Positions 43,701 to 50,240 of a stretch of DNA of 64,000 bases are shown here, piece by piece. Location: assembly GCA_031761405.1 (NCBI GenBank), contig JASEVX010000010.1, positions 8,502,486 to 8,566,485 of the forward strand, read 5' to 3'. Numbering within the stretch: the first letter of the stretch is position 1; each line of letters opens with the position of its first letter. The notes beneath the pieces were generated by a model. That model had not been told where the DNA came from. It ran no database searches and saw nothing but the letters and a program-made list of their open reading frames with translations. Source of the DNA: Serripes groenlandicus. Lineage: Eukaryota; Mollusca; Bivalvia; Cardiida; Cardiidae. The translations under genes and the position numbers were made by a program.

Positions 43701-45467
43701 GGGGGAAAGATGGGAAGACGTGCAATATGTATATCAGACCTAATTCAGAGAGTGGAGTGAGGCAGGCCTTGCGATGGATATTGTAACATAATATCACCGT
43801 GTGGGAAAAGTGAGAGAGCTAGAGAGAGAGGAAGGAGTTTGGGAGAGATTGTTGATCAAGCAGACTTTTTCGGGGGAGGTAGGCTGAGTCTGTGGAGCAG
43901 GACTCTTCGAGGTGCCGGGCAGACATGCAATATGTATATCAGACCTAATTCAGAGAGTGGAGTGAGGCAGGCCTGGTGATGTGCGTTGAAAAGTAATAGA
44001 AGGATGTGAGTAGATCAGTGAGAGACGCAGTAGATTTGACGTAGTCTTGTAGACACATGTATATTGTGAGTTTCTTAGACTATATGCTATAGTAGTAAAT
44101 ACTAGTAATACAATGCAAACTCACATCGCGAAGGACTTTTATTTTTATATACGGTGCGATACCCCTTTGTGTCACAAGATCTTTCACATTTAAACCAATA
44201 CGTTTTCAAAATTATATTCTGCAGTATGTTTGAAAGGCTTAAAAAAAAGAATCGAAATAACCGACAAGGAGCTGTCGTTGTGAATTCTATGAAATCTGAA
44301 AATTTAAATAGCGATACAATGGCAGAAAGATATGGCCGGACATTTCCGGTTTATATTTTGCGGACTTCACGCAAAACGAATGTAAAACATGTTTCTACAA
44401 AAAGTAGCTACACCACTTTTGCATGTAGACATTGAAATTCGACGTTCATTCTAAAATCTTGTTTGCGTCGGAAATTATCAAACATCAGGAAACTATGGGA
44501 GGGGGGGAATCTCACAGTAGTTCGGCTAACTTCATGAACTTAAACGAAAAATCCAATTATTTCCAAGTCTGGTTTCATGCCATAGTTGTATGTTATCAAT
44601 ACTGGAAGTCCGAGTATTGACTTCGGCCATTATTTCCCTAATGTCCATGTTATTACCTTTTATCTGGTATGAGTTTTTTATGACCGACCTTATCATAACA
44701 CAATGGGAAGAGGAGCATCTCAATACTACCACTATAAAATGTTTAACTCCTTTTACTGCCGAATTTCACAAAGACGACTCTTCCATGTTAAACATTGGAC
44801 CAGTCCATTTTTCGTACAACAGCAATTTTGGTAAATTGTAATGTCTAAGTGGCCAACAATGCAGTTTTGTTTGCAAAATGGCTCTGTTGCATACAGCTTC
44901 CCTGCCATAAGACATAACTGTATAAACATCCAGAACTGTGTATTAAGATGACCCGAAGGAATCTGGTACAGACCAATCTGACATGTTTACAAATGTATTT
45001 GAAAATCGCTCTCATATTTTCGAAAGAGAAGAATGTTAAAGTTTTCACTTATGCCATATAATGCAAAATACCCAAGAACAATTTCTGCAAAATTATTTGA
45101 AAATAGACAAACAAATTGGAGAATAAGATGGAAACCAGAATTTCTGTTTAGATGTAAAAGATTTGAAGGTCATTAGAAGTGGTCATTGAGAGCATGCAAA
45201 GTTTGAAATTGCATCACAATTGACCTAGTGATTACAGAGGAGAAGTCGTTTGAACTAAATTACACACGCATGCAGGCTCGCACGACGGACAATGCGTCGT
45301 GACATAAGTTAGATTTGCTTTTAGTCAATCAAGCTAAAAATGCTCGATTTGGCCAATTAAGTTAATTTCAAAGTATCGTCTTAAGCATTAATCGTCAAAT
45401 GTCGCCTAGCTGTATCAAGAGCACTGAGAAAAGCTAATATGTCAAACTCACCAGTTAATTCAGCCAT
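25579..45467 (-). CDS. CRAL-TRIO domain lipid-transfer protein, 8 coding exons, 323 aa
   Basis: Coding exons on the minus strand are 45452-45467, 40891-41037, 40005-40164, 38444-38505, 36406-36617, 31958-32068, 28597-28720 and 25579-25718, totalling 972 nt including TGA. All introns are GT-AG and all phases agree. The N-terminal helical region (residues about 20-80) has 'ALQ-LREW'-type sequence 'IQTLREWINQQPWL' and 'YLLRYLRNTKF', as in the CRAL-TRIO N domain. The lipid-binding domain (about 105-270) shows 'GRTYILFRTG', 'VEIIADESNVTL', 'YPLRLKKINVYNPP' and 'LPEEY...NSGSIQS'. The tail SFRKLNVD is typical of alpha-tocopherol-transfer/clavesin/retinaldehyde-binding relatives in invertebrates, which carry a hydrophobic ligand in the cytosol. 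The exact ligand cannot be told. Length is usual for the family. Introns hold Tc1, SINE, MITE and satellite sequence. Exons 1-3 are repeated in part at 51402-56854. Confidence 0.9.
25884..26940 (+). mobile_element. Tc1/mariner-like element, decayed
   Basis: The left end is 'CAGTCAAACCTGTGTTTAAA' and the right end 'TTTAGCACAGGTTTGACTA'. The flanking TA pairs (25882-25883 and 26941-26942) fit the Tc1/mariner target duplication. Inner parts of the ends are also inverted ('CGAATTTCTAATCGGCCACC' near 26021 against its partner near 26860). It lies in intron 7 of the CRAL-TRIO gene, on the opposite strand. The transposase remnant is listed separately. Confidence 0.8.
26291..26692 (+). pseudogene. 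Tc1-like transposase remnant
   Basis: The N-terminal piece at 26291-26365 reads MAIMSIAERAQAVEM...GTPIRQV, like the helix-turn-helix that binds the terminal repeats. The C-terminal piece, from about 26451, reads 'KWPAKSPDLNPIEHVWDLLK'. That is the block carrying the last acidic residue of the DD34E/D catalytic triad (the E of NPIEH). The middle of the protein, with the first two catalytic aspartates, is missing: about 25 codons separate the two pieces where some 200 are expected. The piece ends at a TGA at 26690-26692. The element cannot mobilise itself. Confidence 0.8.
27091..27432. mobile_element. internally deleted Tc1 copy (MITE-like) with tandem right ends
   Basis: The left end matches 25882 onward through 'GAGTATTTTGGAAATTAAAA'. 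It then jumps to the right-end unit 'TAGACAGGGAATTGCTATTC' ... 'CACAGGTTTGACTGTATA'. The right-end unit of about 54 bp is repeated four times (27226-27430). Confidence 0.75.
27580..27782. mobile_element. family B MITE
   Basis: Has 'CAGCAGACGACC', the central 'GAAATTGCTCATTATCAGC' and the right terminus 'GTTGTATGTGGGAAAGTGTTA'-like. A second partial copy ('AACCTTTCCTACTTGCAGAC') is at 27845-27920. Confidence 0.65.
27915..28215 (+). mobile_element. tRNA-like SINE with duplicated body
   Basis: The B-box-like 'AAGGTTCGAATCCAAGT' lies at about 27958. The body unit 'CAGAAATGGCTGACGTTCCC' is present twice (about 28100 and 28161), each followed by 'TTTCAGTAG'. Confidence 0.6.
28597..28720 (-). CDS. 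CRAL-TRIO gene, exon 7
   Basis: Acceptor TTTCAG, donor GTAATT. It encodes FEVVGKNLANLYEKIDMSV, then LPEEYLPDDYKGPNSGSIQS-IT plus one base. This is the end of the lipid-binding domain, where family members have LP.EYGG..GS. Its 3' end is the sequence whose paralogue became the 69-bp array at 23.3-24.4 kb. Confidence 0.92.
29025..29200 (-). mobile_element. tRNA-derived SINE fragment
   Basis: On the minus strand the head has an A box near 'GTGGTTTAGTGTTTAACACG' and a B box 'CAGGTTCGAAATTC'. An (AT)n run lies just outside at 28930-28957. Confidence 0.6.
29690..31960. mobile_element. dispersed element expanded by an internal 32-bp satellite
   Basis: The flanks of the satellite match a single compact element at 41130-41420. 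The left flank 'TTAAATTGACCTTTGCATCA' corresponds to 41147, and the right flank 'GCGTTTGCTGTATCATGCG' to 41271. In that copy only one 'TTCCGATTGTATAGCA' stands where about 60 units lie here. The element is in intron 6, and its right edge is close to exon 6. Confidence 0.75.
29808..31760. repeat. 32-bp satellite array, about 60 units
   Basis: The unit is 'CCGATTGTATAGTAACCATT' followed by 'TTTATAGCAGAA'. Variants (TAATCATT, TATTAAACATT, GAATAGTAA) recur in blocks, showing higher-order duplication, for example a block with 'CAGTAACCATTTGTATAG' at 30145, 30810, 31190 and 31700. It is intronic in the CRAL-TRIO gene. Confidence 0.93.
31958..32068 (-). CDS. CRAL-TRIO gene, exon 6
   Basis: Acceptor ATTCCAG, donor GTAAGT, 37 whole codons. 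It encodes SVYPLRLKKINVYNPPALM then EAILTIVKTFFKQKTRER, the Y-P-x-R-x-K-x-I-x-x-x-N-x-P core of the CRAL-TRIO domain. Confidence 0.93.
32148..32360. mobile_element. family A MITE
   Basis: The ends are 'TTAACTGATTCAATGCCAAT' and 'TTCGGCGCTGAAAGAGTTAA', with the internal palindrome 'CAGCTCGCAACGAGTTG'. A LINE-tail fragment ('CAAAGTACTGAAAGTTGAAT') follows at 32364-32440. Confidence 0.75.
32441..34230. other. intron 5 sequence with a dispersed fragment
   Basis: 32910-33010 shares 'CTTTTTCTGATGCC' and 'AACCAATCAATATGG' with the reverse complement of 48240-48320 and 59990-60030, so a low-copy repeat lies there. The rest is AT-rich intron with no gene. Confidence 0.45.
34240..34590 (-). repeat. 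diverged relative of the LINE-like element start
   Basis: It shares 'AAAGGGTTACAATTTACAAA', 'TTAAATATGATA', 'GAGACTTGTAATTTTATT'-like sequence and 'ACATCACGTGACT' in the same order as 12145-12400, at lower identity. Confidence 0.55.
34745..35855 (+). mobile_element. Helitron-like terminal region, third copy
   Basis: Corresponds to 48895-49490 and 60620-61860 (shared 'CCTAGGCTACGCTTTTTT', 'CATACTTCTG..AAACTGGAAGG', 'CTGAACTGCATCTGCTTCCT'). It ends in the hairpin TTTGATGC-TTT-GCGTCAAA and 'ATTCGTCTCG' before a T. The hairpin-plus-10-nt terminus is the one seen at 9262-9291. Confidence 0.55.
35917..36075. repeat. 31-bp tandem repeat, about 5 units
   Basis: The unit is 'ATTATACTGCCGATTGTTAA' followed by 'CGAAGACCGAC', in intron 5 of the CRAL-TRIO gene. 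Confidence 0.85.
36164..36395 (-). mobile_element. tRNA-derived SINE
   Basis: Minus orientation. The tail 'TTTTTGGTGTTTAACGCCGC' (read on the plus strand) is at the left and the head, with 'CGAGGTCGCAGGTCGGGTC' on the minus strand, at the right, just downstream of exon 5's donor. Confidence 0.75.
36406..36617 (-). CDS. CRAL-TRIO gene, exon 5
   Basis: Acceptor GTTTTCAG, donor GTATAA. It encodes SLDLARHKKELGSMEVMF..., including 'RVQINGVEIIADESNVTL', the beta strand and following loop of the lipid-binding fold, and ends ...RRFTSCLE. The first base pair completes a Gly codon from exon 4. Confidence 0.93.
37015..37447. mobile_element. fold-back pair of SINE-like units
   Basis: Arms 37015-37160 and 37315-37447 are inverted copies sharing 'CACAAACGGCGCGA', 'ATTGCGAAA' and 'GTGATGAGCGG'. 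The right unit retains a tRNA-like head at 37262-37322 with A box 'CAGTGGTAGAACG' and B box 'GAGTTCAAATTCC'. In the left unit the B box is deleted. It lies in intron 4. Confidence 0.6.
37498..37768 (-). mobile_element. tRNA-derived SINE, diverged
   Basis: The tail 'GGGGTTTAACGCCGTTTTCA' (plus strand) and the head near 37710-37765 with 'GCTGGGATCCGAAGCCCCT' are present. A similar element is at 42962-43185. Confidence 0.65.
37893..38002. mobile_element. family B MITE, right half
   Basis: 'ACTTTCACATATTGAGCAAT', 'TTGGCGACAATCGTTTCC', 'AGTCGTCTGCTGCAAAGG' and 'GCGAAAGGTTTAA'. Confidence 0.55.
38212..38443. repeat. 62-bp intronic array that repeats the exon 4 splice donor
   Basis: Four units with 'CCAAGTTTATATCAATCTTT' followed by 'GGATTAGAAAGGAAATGTTT' and 'TACCT', spaced 62, 62 and 53 bp ('TTTGGATT' at 38241, 38303, 38365 and 38418). 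The last unit runs into the true exon 4 donor. On the minus strand AGGTAAAACATTTC is therefore present at the real site and again in two further units. In the third unit the donor is deleted. Confidence 0.85.
38444..38505 (-). CDS. CRAL-TRIO gene, exon 4
   Basis: A 62-nt exon found by phase matching. Acceptor CTTTTAG, donor GTAAAA. With the flanking split Gly codons it gives GVVLRLPRLSSQGRTYILF then RTG, the first strand of the CRAL-TRIO lipid-binding domain. It is too short to stand out as an open frame. Confidence 0.9.
38541..38625. mobile_element. family B MITE, left fragment
   Basis: 'TTTAACTTTTCCCAACTTG', 'CAGACGAATATTG' and 'GGCACAAGGTGAAAG' are recognisable; the right end is missing. 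Confidence 0.5.
38646..38856 (+). mobile_element. tRNA-derived SINE with 9-bp target duplication
   Basis: The head 'CCGCCGTGGTCGAGTGGTTA' and B-box region 'CCCGGGTGCGATCTTCAG' lead to the tail 'GCCGTGATATAACTGAAAT' and 'GAAAGCGGCGTAAAACCC'. ACCAATGTC stands on both sides (38637-38645 and 38857-38865). The target is the first unit of the 66-bp array. Confidence 0.88.
38857..39265. repeat. 66-bp array, about 6 units
   Basis: The unit is 'ATGTCCTCTAACATGTTAAC' followed by 'TCTTAAAGGTCTCCCTATAT' and 'AACAGAGATAATAACGGGGT'. Because 66 is divisible by 3, open frames run through on both strands; they do not represent a protein. It lies in intron 3. Confidence 0.9.
39807..39941. mobile_element. family A MITE, internally deleted
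   Basis: The left end 'TTAACCCTTCCGCTGCAAAA' and right end 'ATTCGGCCGTCAAAGAC' remain, with 'GCAGATTCAGGAGAGACAGC' between. About 80 bp of the middle is missing. A family B terminus fragment lies at 39690-39738. Confidence 0.6.
40005..40164 (-). CDS. CRAL-TRIO gene, exon 3
   Basis: Acceptor TTCAACAG, donor GTATGC. It encodes SRYLLRYLRNTKFSQLVAR and continues to PTDEKIQQFIKYG. 'LLRYLR..KF' is the conserved end of the CRAL-TRIO N-terminal region. A second copy, cut by the assembly gap, is at 51402-51549. Confidence 0.93.
40685..40832. mobile_element. family B MITE, right two thirds
   Basis: 'GAGAAACTTTCTCTTTTTGCC', 'ATTCGTCCGCTGCGGATTTG' and 'GAGGGAAAGGGTTAA'-type sequence is present. It is intronic; the duplicate is at 52070-52217. 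Confidence 0.6.
40891..41037 (-). CDS. CRAL-TRIO gene, exon 2
   Basis: Acceptor ATCTTACAG, donor GTATAG. It encodes DEGQYVTDLDEAVLSVAK, then SELNEDEKNRDGAIQTLREW and INQQPWLNTPT. An in-frame ATG further upstream (41075-41077) exists but precedes the acceptor. I prefer splicing from 45452, because it gives MAELT-DEGQYV with correct phase and both copies keep it. Confidence 0.88.
41130..41420. mobile_element. compact parent form of the 32-bp-array element
   Basis: Matches the flanks of 29690-31960 but has only one 'TTCCGATTGTATAGCA'. It is in intron 1, with a duplicate at 52515-52805. Confidence 0.7.
41503..41714 (-). mobile_element. tRNA-derived SINE
   Basis: The head on the minus strand is 'ATCCGCCGTGGCCTAGTGGT' and the B box 'GAATCGATTCGGTCCCC'. 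The tail at the left is degenerate. The duplicate is at 52888-53099. Confidence 0.75.
42176..42425. mobile_element. family C element, full length
   Basis: The left end is 'GAACCGTTCCGCGAGAAAAC' and the right end 'TTCTCTTGGAATGGCTCATA'. The centre is 'CCTGTGAATTTTCTGTTTCA', which shows the uninterrupted form of the site occupied at 17557-19709. The duplicate is at 53561-53810. Confidence 0.8.
42735..42960. mobile_element. family C element
   Basis: 'TAGAGTATCAACCACGATCA', 'CCTGTGGAAATTCTGTTTCA', 'GGAATGTGGTGGTCCGGATT' and 'AGGAACGGCTCATTTT'. The duplicate is at 54120-54345. Confidence 0.75.
42962..43185 (-). mobile_element. tRNA-derived SINE, diverged
   Basis: Resembles 37498-37768: 'CGACGGACGACGCCTGTCAA' and a head near 43130 with 'GGGTTCCAACTTAAGACCCC'. 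The duplicate is at 54347-54570. Confidence 0.6.
43655..44000. repeat. ~220-bp direct duplication, purine-rich
   Basis: 'GTCTGTGGAGCAGGAC' and 'CAATATGTATATCAGACCTA' with 'TTCAGAGAGTGGAGTGAGGC' occur twice, at about 43671-43770 and 43891-43980. It is in intron 1 and repeated in the second copy at 55040-55385. Confidence 0.75.
44001..45451. other. intron 1, distal part
   Basis: Contains frames of 62-93 codons that are identical in the duplicate but show no family likeness. At 44743-44810 there is a reversed fragment resembling the family A right end ('CTCTTCCATGTTAAACATTG'). No further exon was found. Confidence 0.45.
45452..45467 (-). CDS. CRAL-TRIO gene, exon 1 (start codon exon)
   Basis: Sixteen coding nucleotides: ATG GCT GAA TTA ACT G, then donor GTGAGT. 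Joined to exon 2 this gives MAELTDEGQYV. The phase is right, the donor is strong, and the same exon is kept in the second copy at 56839-56854. A 5' UTR continues upstream (higher coordinates); its end is unknown. Confidence 0.8.
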
Positions 45468-45720
45468 ACTCCGTCAATATCACAGTCACTTTAACACACG
45501 GAAAACACAACTTCGCTCTTCAGTCGTAATGTAACCAGTTATGCGTGTTCTATTATTGGGCTCCGGCATTTACAAAAATAGCCCTTCGAATGTTTGAAAA
45601 CAGTTTCGTTTGAAACTATTTTTCCCACCAAAGATAATTTCTGACTCTTTCTCTCCCACTCTCTCTCTCTGTATGTCTGTCGGTGCCTACGAAAGGACAT
45701 AAGTATTTTTTTTTTTTATA
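45468..45720 (-). promoter_or_regulatory. presumed 5' UTR and promoter region of the CRAL-TRIO gene
   Basis: On the minus strand a CCCAAT motif lies about 90-95 nt upstream of the ATG. No clear TATA box is seen. The microsatellite-bearing element begins about 260 bp upstream of the start codon. Assignment is by position only. Confidence 0.3.
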
Positions 45721-45883
45721 ACGGGTATCTCATTTGCATATTAATGTTATTCATTCCGTAAAAGGAGGTTAATTACGGAATGAATTGCATACTTGTGGGG
45801 TGCACCCCCACAAAAAAACATCAAACGAAATAACCCCACAAGTACTCTCCCATGAGTCCGTCCGCCTTTATAAGACACTTTAA

Positions 45884-45920
<37 letters not shown>

Positions 45921-46059
45921 ATGTATGTATGTATGTATGTATGTATGTATGTATGTATGTATGTCTCTCTCTCTCTGTCTCTCTCTCTGTCTCTCTGTCT
46001 CTCTGTCTCTCTGTCTCTGTGTCTCTGTGTCTCTCTCTGTCTCTCTGTCTCTGTCTCTT

Positions 46060-46097
<38 letters not shown>

Positions 46098-46098
46098 A

Positions 46099-46184
<86 letters not shown>

Positions 46185-46580
46185 TTTCTCTCTCTCTCTC
46201 TCTCTGTCTCTGTCTCTGTCTCTCTGTGTTGCTCTGTCTCTGTCTCTCTCTCTGTGTCTCTTTGTCTCTCTGTGTTGCTCTGTCTCTGTCTCTCTCTGTA
46301 TGTCTCTTTGTCTCTCTGTGTTTCTCTCTTTCTGCCTCTCTCTGTATGTCTATATCTATCTGTGTGTCTCTTTCTGTCTATATCTATATGTGTGTCTCTG
46401 TCTCTCTCTCTGTATGTCTATGTATCTCTGTGTGTCTCTCTCTCTGTCTGTCTCTCTGTGTTTCTCTCTTTCTGTCTATGTCTCTATGTGTGTCTCTGTC
46501 TCTCTCTTTCTGTCTCTGTCTCTCTCTGTGTCTCTCTTTATCTTTCCATTTTCCTTTACCGCGGTAATTATGTTATAAAG
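45721..46580. mobile_element. microsatellite-bearing palindromic element
   Basis: An inverted pair 'TTCATTCCGTAA' and 'TTACGGAATGAA' (45750-45785) is followed by the palindrome CTTGTGGGGTGCACCCCCACA. A further 'CCCCACAAGTACTC' follows, then 'CCGTCCGCCTTTATAAGACA'. From 45885 comes a long tract of (CTGT)n, (ATGT)n and (CT)n ending at about 46540, then 'TTTACCGCGGTAATTATG'. Frames through the tract are artefacts. A related architecture with other arm sequences is at 62745-63236. Confidence 0.7.
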
Positions 46581-47267
46581 CGTGATGAAGCGTACCTAGC
46601 CCCAGGCGTTTTTTCTCAACAAATAATTTACATTGAGTTATAAAATACTAGTTTAATGAGCCAGAGAGTATCACGTGAAGATGATAATCGAGTACAGGCG
46701 ATGATTATTTAAACACATCTTACAATTTAAATTCGTTTTATAAGTAAACGTACTGAAAGTTGATTTACTTTTTGATTGAATGGTGTTTTGCACTGCCTTC
46801 AACACATGTTCAGTTATGTCACGGCGTTTCCTGGGTAAGTCATCGGTACTACTGGTCCATTAATTCTGAACCAACGAGTCCGTTTAAATTTGAGATATAT
46901 TCAGAACCCCATTTTCCCGACACTCGACCTTGAAAACCCCTCGGTTATTGTAGACTAAATAGATAGAAAACGCAAAATCTTAAAGTCCGATTTCTTCGAA
47001 TAACCTTATTTTGTGGGTATAGTGCATCGCATCTTTAAAATCAGAAGTAATGGTTTAATATCGATATTAAAACATATCGGGAAACGGATTAATTACTCGC
47101 TTTCGTTTGCTACAACAGCGTAAGAAGTCGTCTGTATTCGGGGAGAGTGTTAATAGACAACCACTGAGACAAGCTAATTTAATAAAGGTTATGAATATCA
47201 ACTTCTCAGAGGTAATAGTAAATCACTGTTTTTTATTATATTTAATTAACATTTGTGTTAAACACTT
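46581..47267. other. spacer with a SINE fragment
   Basis: 46774-46945 is a minus-strand SINE tail and body ('GTTTCCTGGGTAAGTCATC', 'CACTCGACCTTGAAAACCCC'). The remainder is featureless. The duplicate is at 57800-58487. Confidence 0.5.
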
Positions 47268-47400
47268 TCCTTGAAACAGACGTCAGTTTACGCCTTTGCA
47301 GCAGACTTTTGAAAACACTGTTTGGTAATGAGAAGGTGCTCAAGATGAGCAATTATCCCTGTCCCGGGCCAACATTATTTGTTTAACTCTCTATTAAGTT
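47268..47400. mobile_element. family B MITE, diverged
   Basis: 'AAACACTTTCCTTGAAACAG', 'GCAGCAGACTTTTGAAAAC' and 'GTGCTCAAGATGAGCAATTA'. The duplicate is at 58488-58620. Another piece ('TTGCTTATAATGAGCAATAA') is at 47843-47915 and 59305-59390. Confidence 0.55.
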
Positions 47401-48491
47401 AACACTTCCGATATTACCGCTTCTTCCTAACTTGATTAAAAAGCAAACGACTTCGGAAAATCTTATATCAGGTAAACTGTTATTTTCGTCTGCAAAATTG
47501 TGAAAAAAAAAAATTGTTTTCCCCCAAGTTTACTGAAATAGAATCCGAATGTCAAACAATTTGGATCTCAGATCAGTCCCCTCGTTTAGTGGGGTCTGGT
47601 CTGGATCCAAAATGTTGCAAATATCATCAGCGGTTGGCTAAACCCGCCGCTAGCGCGCTAAGAGTTAATTAAGATTCATGTAATGAAACATTTTTTGTAA
47701 TATAGTTAACGAATGTCTGGACTGTTATGTAATTACGGAACATACCTTCACCTGTGTCTTGTTAGCCCTGAATGTCTCATAAACCCATTCCAAGCTTGAA
47801 GCACGTGGAGTAAATGATTATTCAAAACGGTCTGTTAAACGTTGGAATTGCTTATAATGAGCAATAATTATTAATCATTTGGTCGCAATGTTTTCAACTC
47901 TATCAATAAATGAACCTGTTAAAATATTGACAAATCAAACACATTTATTGACCCTGTATCATCCATTCTCGCTTCTGCCCGAGGAAAGCGTTGTATTCTT
48001 ATTTCATTTACAATGAATGATACTTTATTTCACTGGTGCACAGCGACGGGGCAAAATGACAAAACTTTAAAGCTGTTCTCCTTAAAAGGGTTCGTCCATT
48101 CAAATTCTCTGAAGCAACTAGGTCGCCCTCATCAAACAAAATCAAAAAAAATAATTTTATCAAGAACTTTGATTGCTGCAGCATCAGAAAGAGGGAAATG
48201 TCAAAGCGTATATTTTTTTTTTTTTTGAAACCCCTTTTCGAATTCCAATATAATTTGATTTGATTCAAACCATATTGATTGGTTGTAAAACAATGATAGC
48301 CAGGTGGCATCAGAAAAGGGGCAAAATTACAAAACTTTTAAATTACATTCTAATGAAAGTCTGATGTTAAGATAAATTAGTAGAAGTGTTCACTTAGTGA
48401 CCCTTTACATAATGGATTCATTTTTTGCATGATGTTTCAATAAGTTTAATCCTAAACTAAAAACCTTGTATTTTGCCACAACACCTATATT

Positions 48492-48612
48492 TGCTAGCTC
48501 AGCCAGTAGTGACTCGGGCTGTAAATTCATGAGTTTGAGGTCGAATCCAAGCGTGTATTTTAACATCTCCAATACACCGTTCCCATCTGTACTTTCAGTG
48601 CTTTGATTTGTG
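48492..48612 (+). mobile_element. tRNA-derived SINE carrying the LINE-like tail
   Basis: The head 'GCTAGCTCAGCCAGTAGTG' and B box 'GAGGTCGAATCCAAGCG' are followed by a short body and the tail 'CTGTACTTTCAGTGCTTTGA'. That tail is the 3' end of the LINE-like element at 17557-19709. ATTTG stands on both sides as a possible target duplication. The duplicate is at 60214-60331. Confidence 0.7.
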
Positions 48613-48636
48613 ACTAAATATCAGGCACTAATATAG

Positions 48637-48668
48637 TATTGACGCCGCGTGGAAGCGCGGCGTCAATA
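48637..48668. repeat. perfect 13-bp-stem hairpin
   Basis: The arms TATTGACGCCGCG and CGCGGCGTCAATA enclose a 6-nt loop, TGGAAG. The matching site at 60357-60388 has two stem mismatches. Confidence 0.85.
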
Positions 48669-49319
48669 TGGGATAGGTTTTAATTGTGTACCATGGGGTG
48701 ACGTAATCGAAAAGGGAGCAACCAATATTATTATTGTTAAGAAAAACTCTGTTATATTTTTGAAAAACAACAACCTTTATGAATAAATAAATTGTATACA
48801 ATGATTTAAGAAACAGCAAGATACAAAATACGTATGTCTTCTACCGTTATTACAAACGGTTAGACACATGTTATGGGTATTTAATAACTTTCCCCTAACT
48901 TCCTAGGCTACGCTTTTTTTATAGTTTGGTTTACGACCCGATTCATCAAAGCTCAGAAAAATGTTTCTGGCGATGTTTTTGTCTAATTACGATATTGAGA
49001 TTTTTAAATAAATGGATAATCTTTAAAAAATCAATGATGATTCATTTTAATTACTACATATTACAATATAATTCTAGAAACTGTAAAAACAACGTTAACC
49101 CAACTATGCAATACGCATGGCCGTAACGTGACCCGTTCTATTATTTTTAAATGCAGCATGTCATCGCTTGGCGATTTGGGTCATTCTTATTTAATAAACG
49201 ACAAGGTGTCATCGGTTCCCATAGAGTAATTAAGTTGTCTCTGCTTCCTTCCGCTATGAATACTTCGCTGTTTTCAGGATTTCATCCGATTTCTAATATA
49301 TAACTATAGCAATATAGGC

Positions 49320-49495
49320 ACATCTTGGCCTTTTTGTTTGAAATAAAGGGACATTTGGCCTTCTTGTTCGAAATGTTTGCATCCTGTCTGCTTGCACAGG
49401 TTAGTTAAATGTACTGAACTGCATCTGCTTCCTTTAAGTCATGCTTCAAAAGCATGCGCGGCGTCTTTGATGCTTTGCATCAAAATTCTTCTTGT
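49320..49495 (+). mobile_element. Helitron-like 3' terminus
   Basis: Ends with the hairpin TTTGATGC-TTT-GCATCAAA, then 'ATTCTTCTTG' and a T. It matches 35690-35849 and 61690-61860. Confidence 0.55.
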
Positions 49496-49769
49496 ATAAT
49501 ACTAGTGTAATATAGTGTCCCTGCTAATCTAAGGAGCATTACAAATATGTAAAAAAAAAAAAGACTTTTTACCGGTTTGTAAAAATTAATTGTTTACCGT
49601 TTCAATTTATGGCGAGGTCAATCGGACATTTTCCCGGATGATTTCGGCAACCGTTCGGTAGTAATCGCTATCAACTTATTTGCCTAAATTGTGCACACAC
49701 GCCAATGAAGTTACACCTTTTGCGGTAAACAAATCGAGCGGGAAAATATCAACTATCAGCTAAGAATAT

Positions 49770-49858
49770 GTTATCAAACAAGAGGCCCACGAGGGCCTAT
49801 GCTCTACGGGCATGGTTCTTTGGTCATCTTCAAAAGAACCGATCTCTCATAACTACTA
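49770..49858 (+). mobile_element. left end of a tandem-core ('pearl'-type) element, truncated
   Basis: 'AACAAGAGGCCCACGAGGGC' forms a hairpin (AGGCCC/GGGCCT). The first core unit breaks off at 49858, exactly where homology to the second segment (62150 onward) stops. Confidence 0.6.
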
Positions 49859-50240
49859 TCGTTTCTGTAATTGTCTATATAACACAAACTGCGCTATAGA
49901 TGTTGTTACACTCCATTCGCCGATAATAATTTGATACTTTTGTATCAATACCATTTTTCCAAATATAATTACTTGGGAAGACACTATAAACAATGTAATC
50001 TTGTAACACATTGTAAATGTTATACTTGCGTAGAATATACACAATATCAGAAACAAAACAGGTATCGGAATTACTATTTACAAAGGAAAAATGACGCAAT
50101 AAAAACCAACGTTTTATCGCACAGTCCCTCTCCAAATGACAAACCTGACCAAGAAAGGTGAGTTTTCTCTTCTCTGTTTCAGCTTCAATAGGAATAGCGC
50201 AAATAAGACAAAGAACAATATCTGTTCTTGATCTAATTTG
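49859..50240. other. unannotated segment
   Basis: Overlapping short frames on both strands without family likeness. It lies between the truncated tandem-core element and the LINE. Confidence 0.4.

Noticed and set aside
44154..44435. 93-codon plus-strand frame identical in both segment copies (also 55539-55820)
   Set aside because: It lies in intron 1 of the CRAL-TRIO gene. Its conservation is explained by the near-identical duplication, and no family motif is visible.
45852..46643. Frames of 212-263 codons rich in Ser, Leu, Val and Cys
   Set aside because: They are translations of a (CTGT)n/(CT)n microsatellite; all three frames are open, as expected from the repeat. The same holds for 57163-57673 and 62880-63464.
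48008..48310. 100-codon minus-strand frame
   Set aside because: It overlaps a dispersed repeat also seen at 32910-33010 and is broken by indels in the second copy near 59870-60020.
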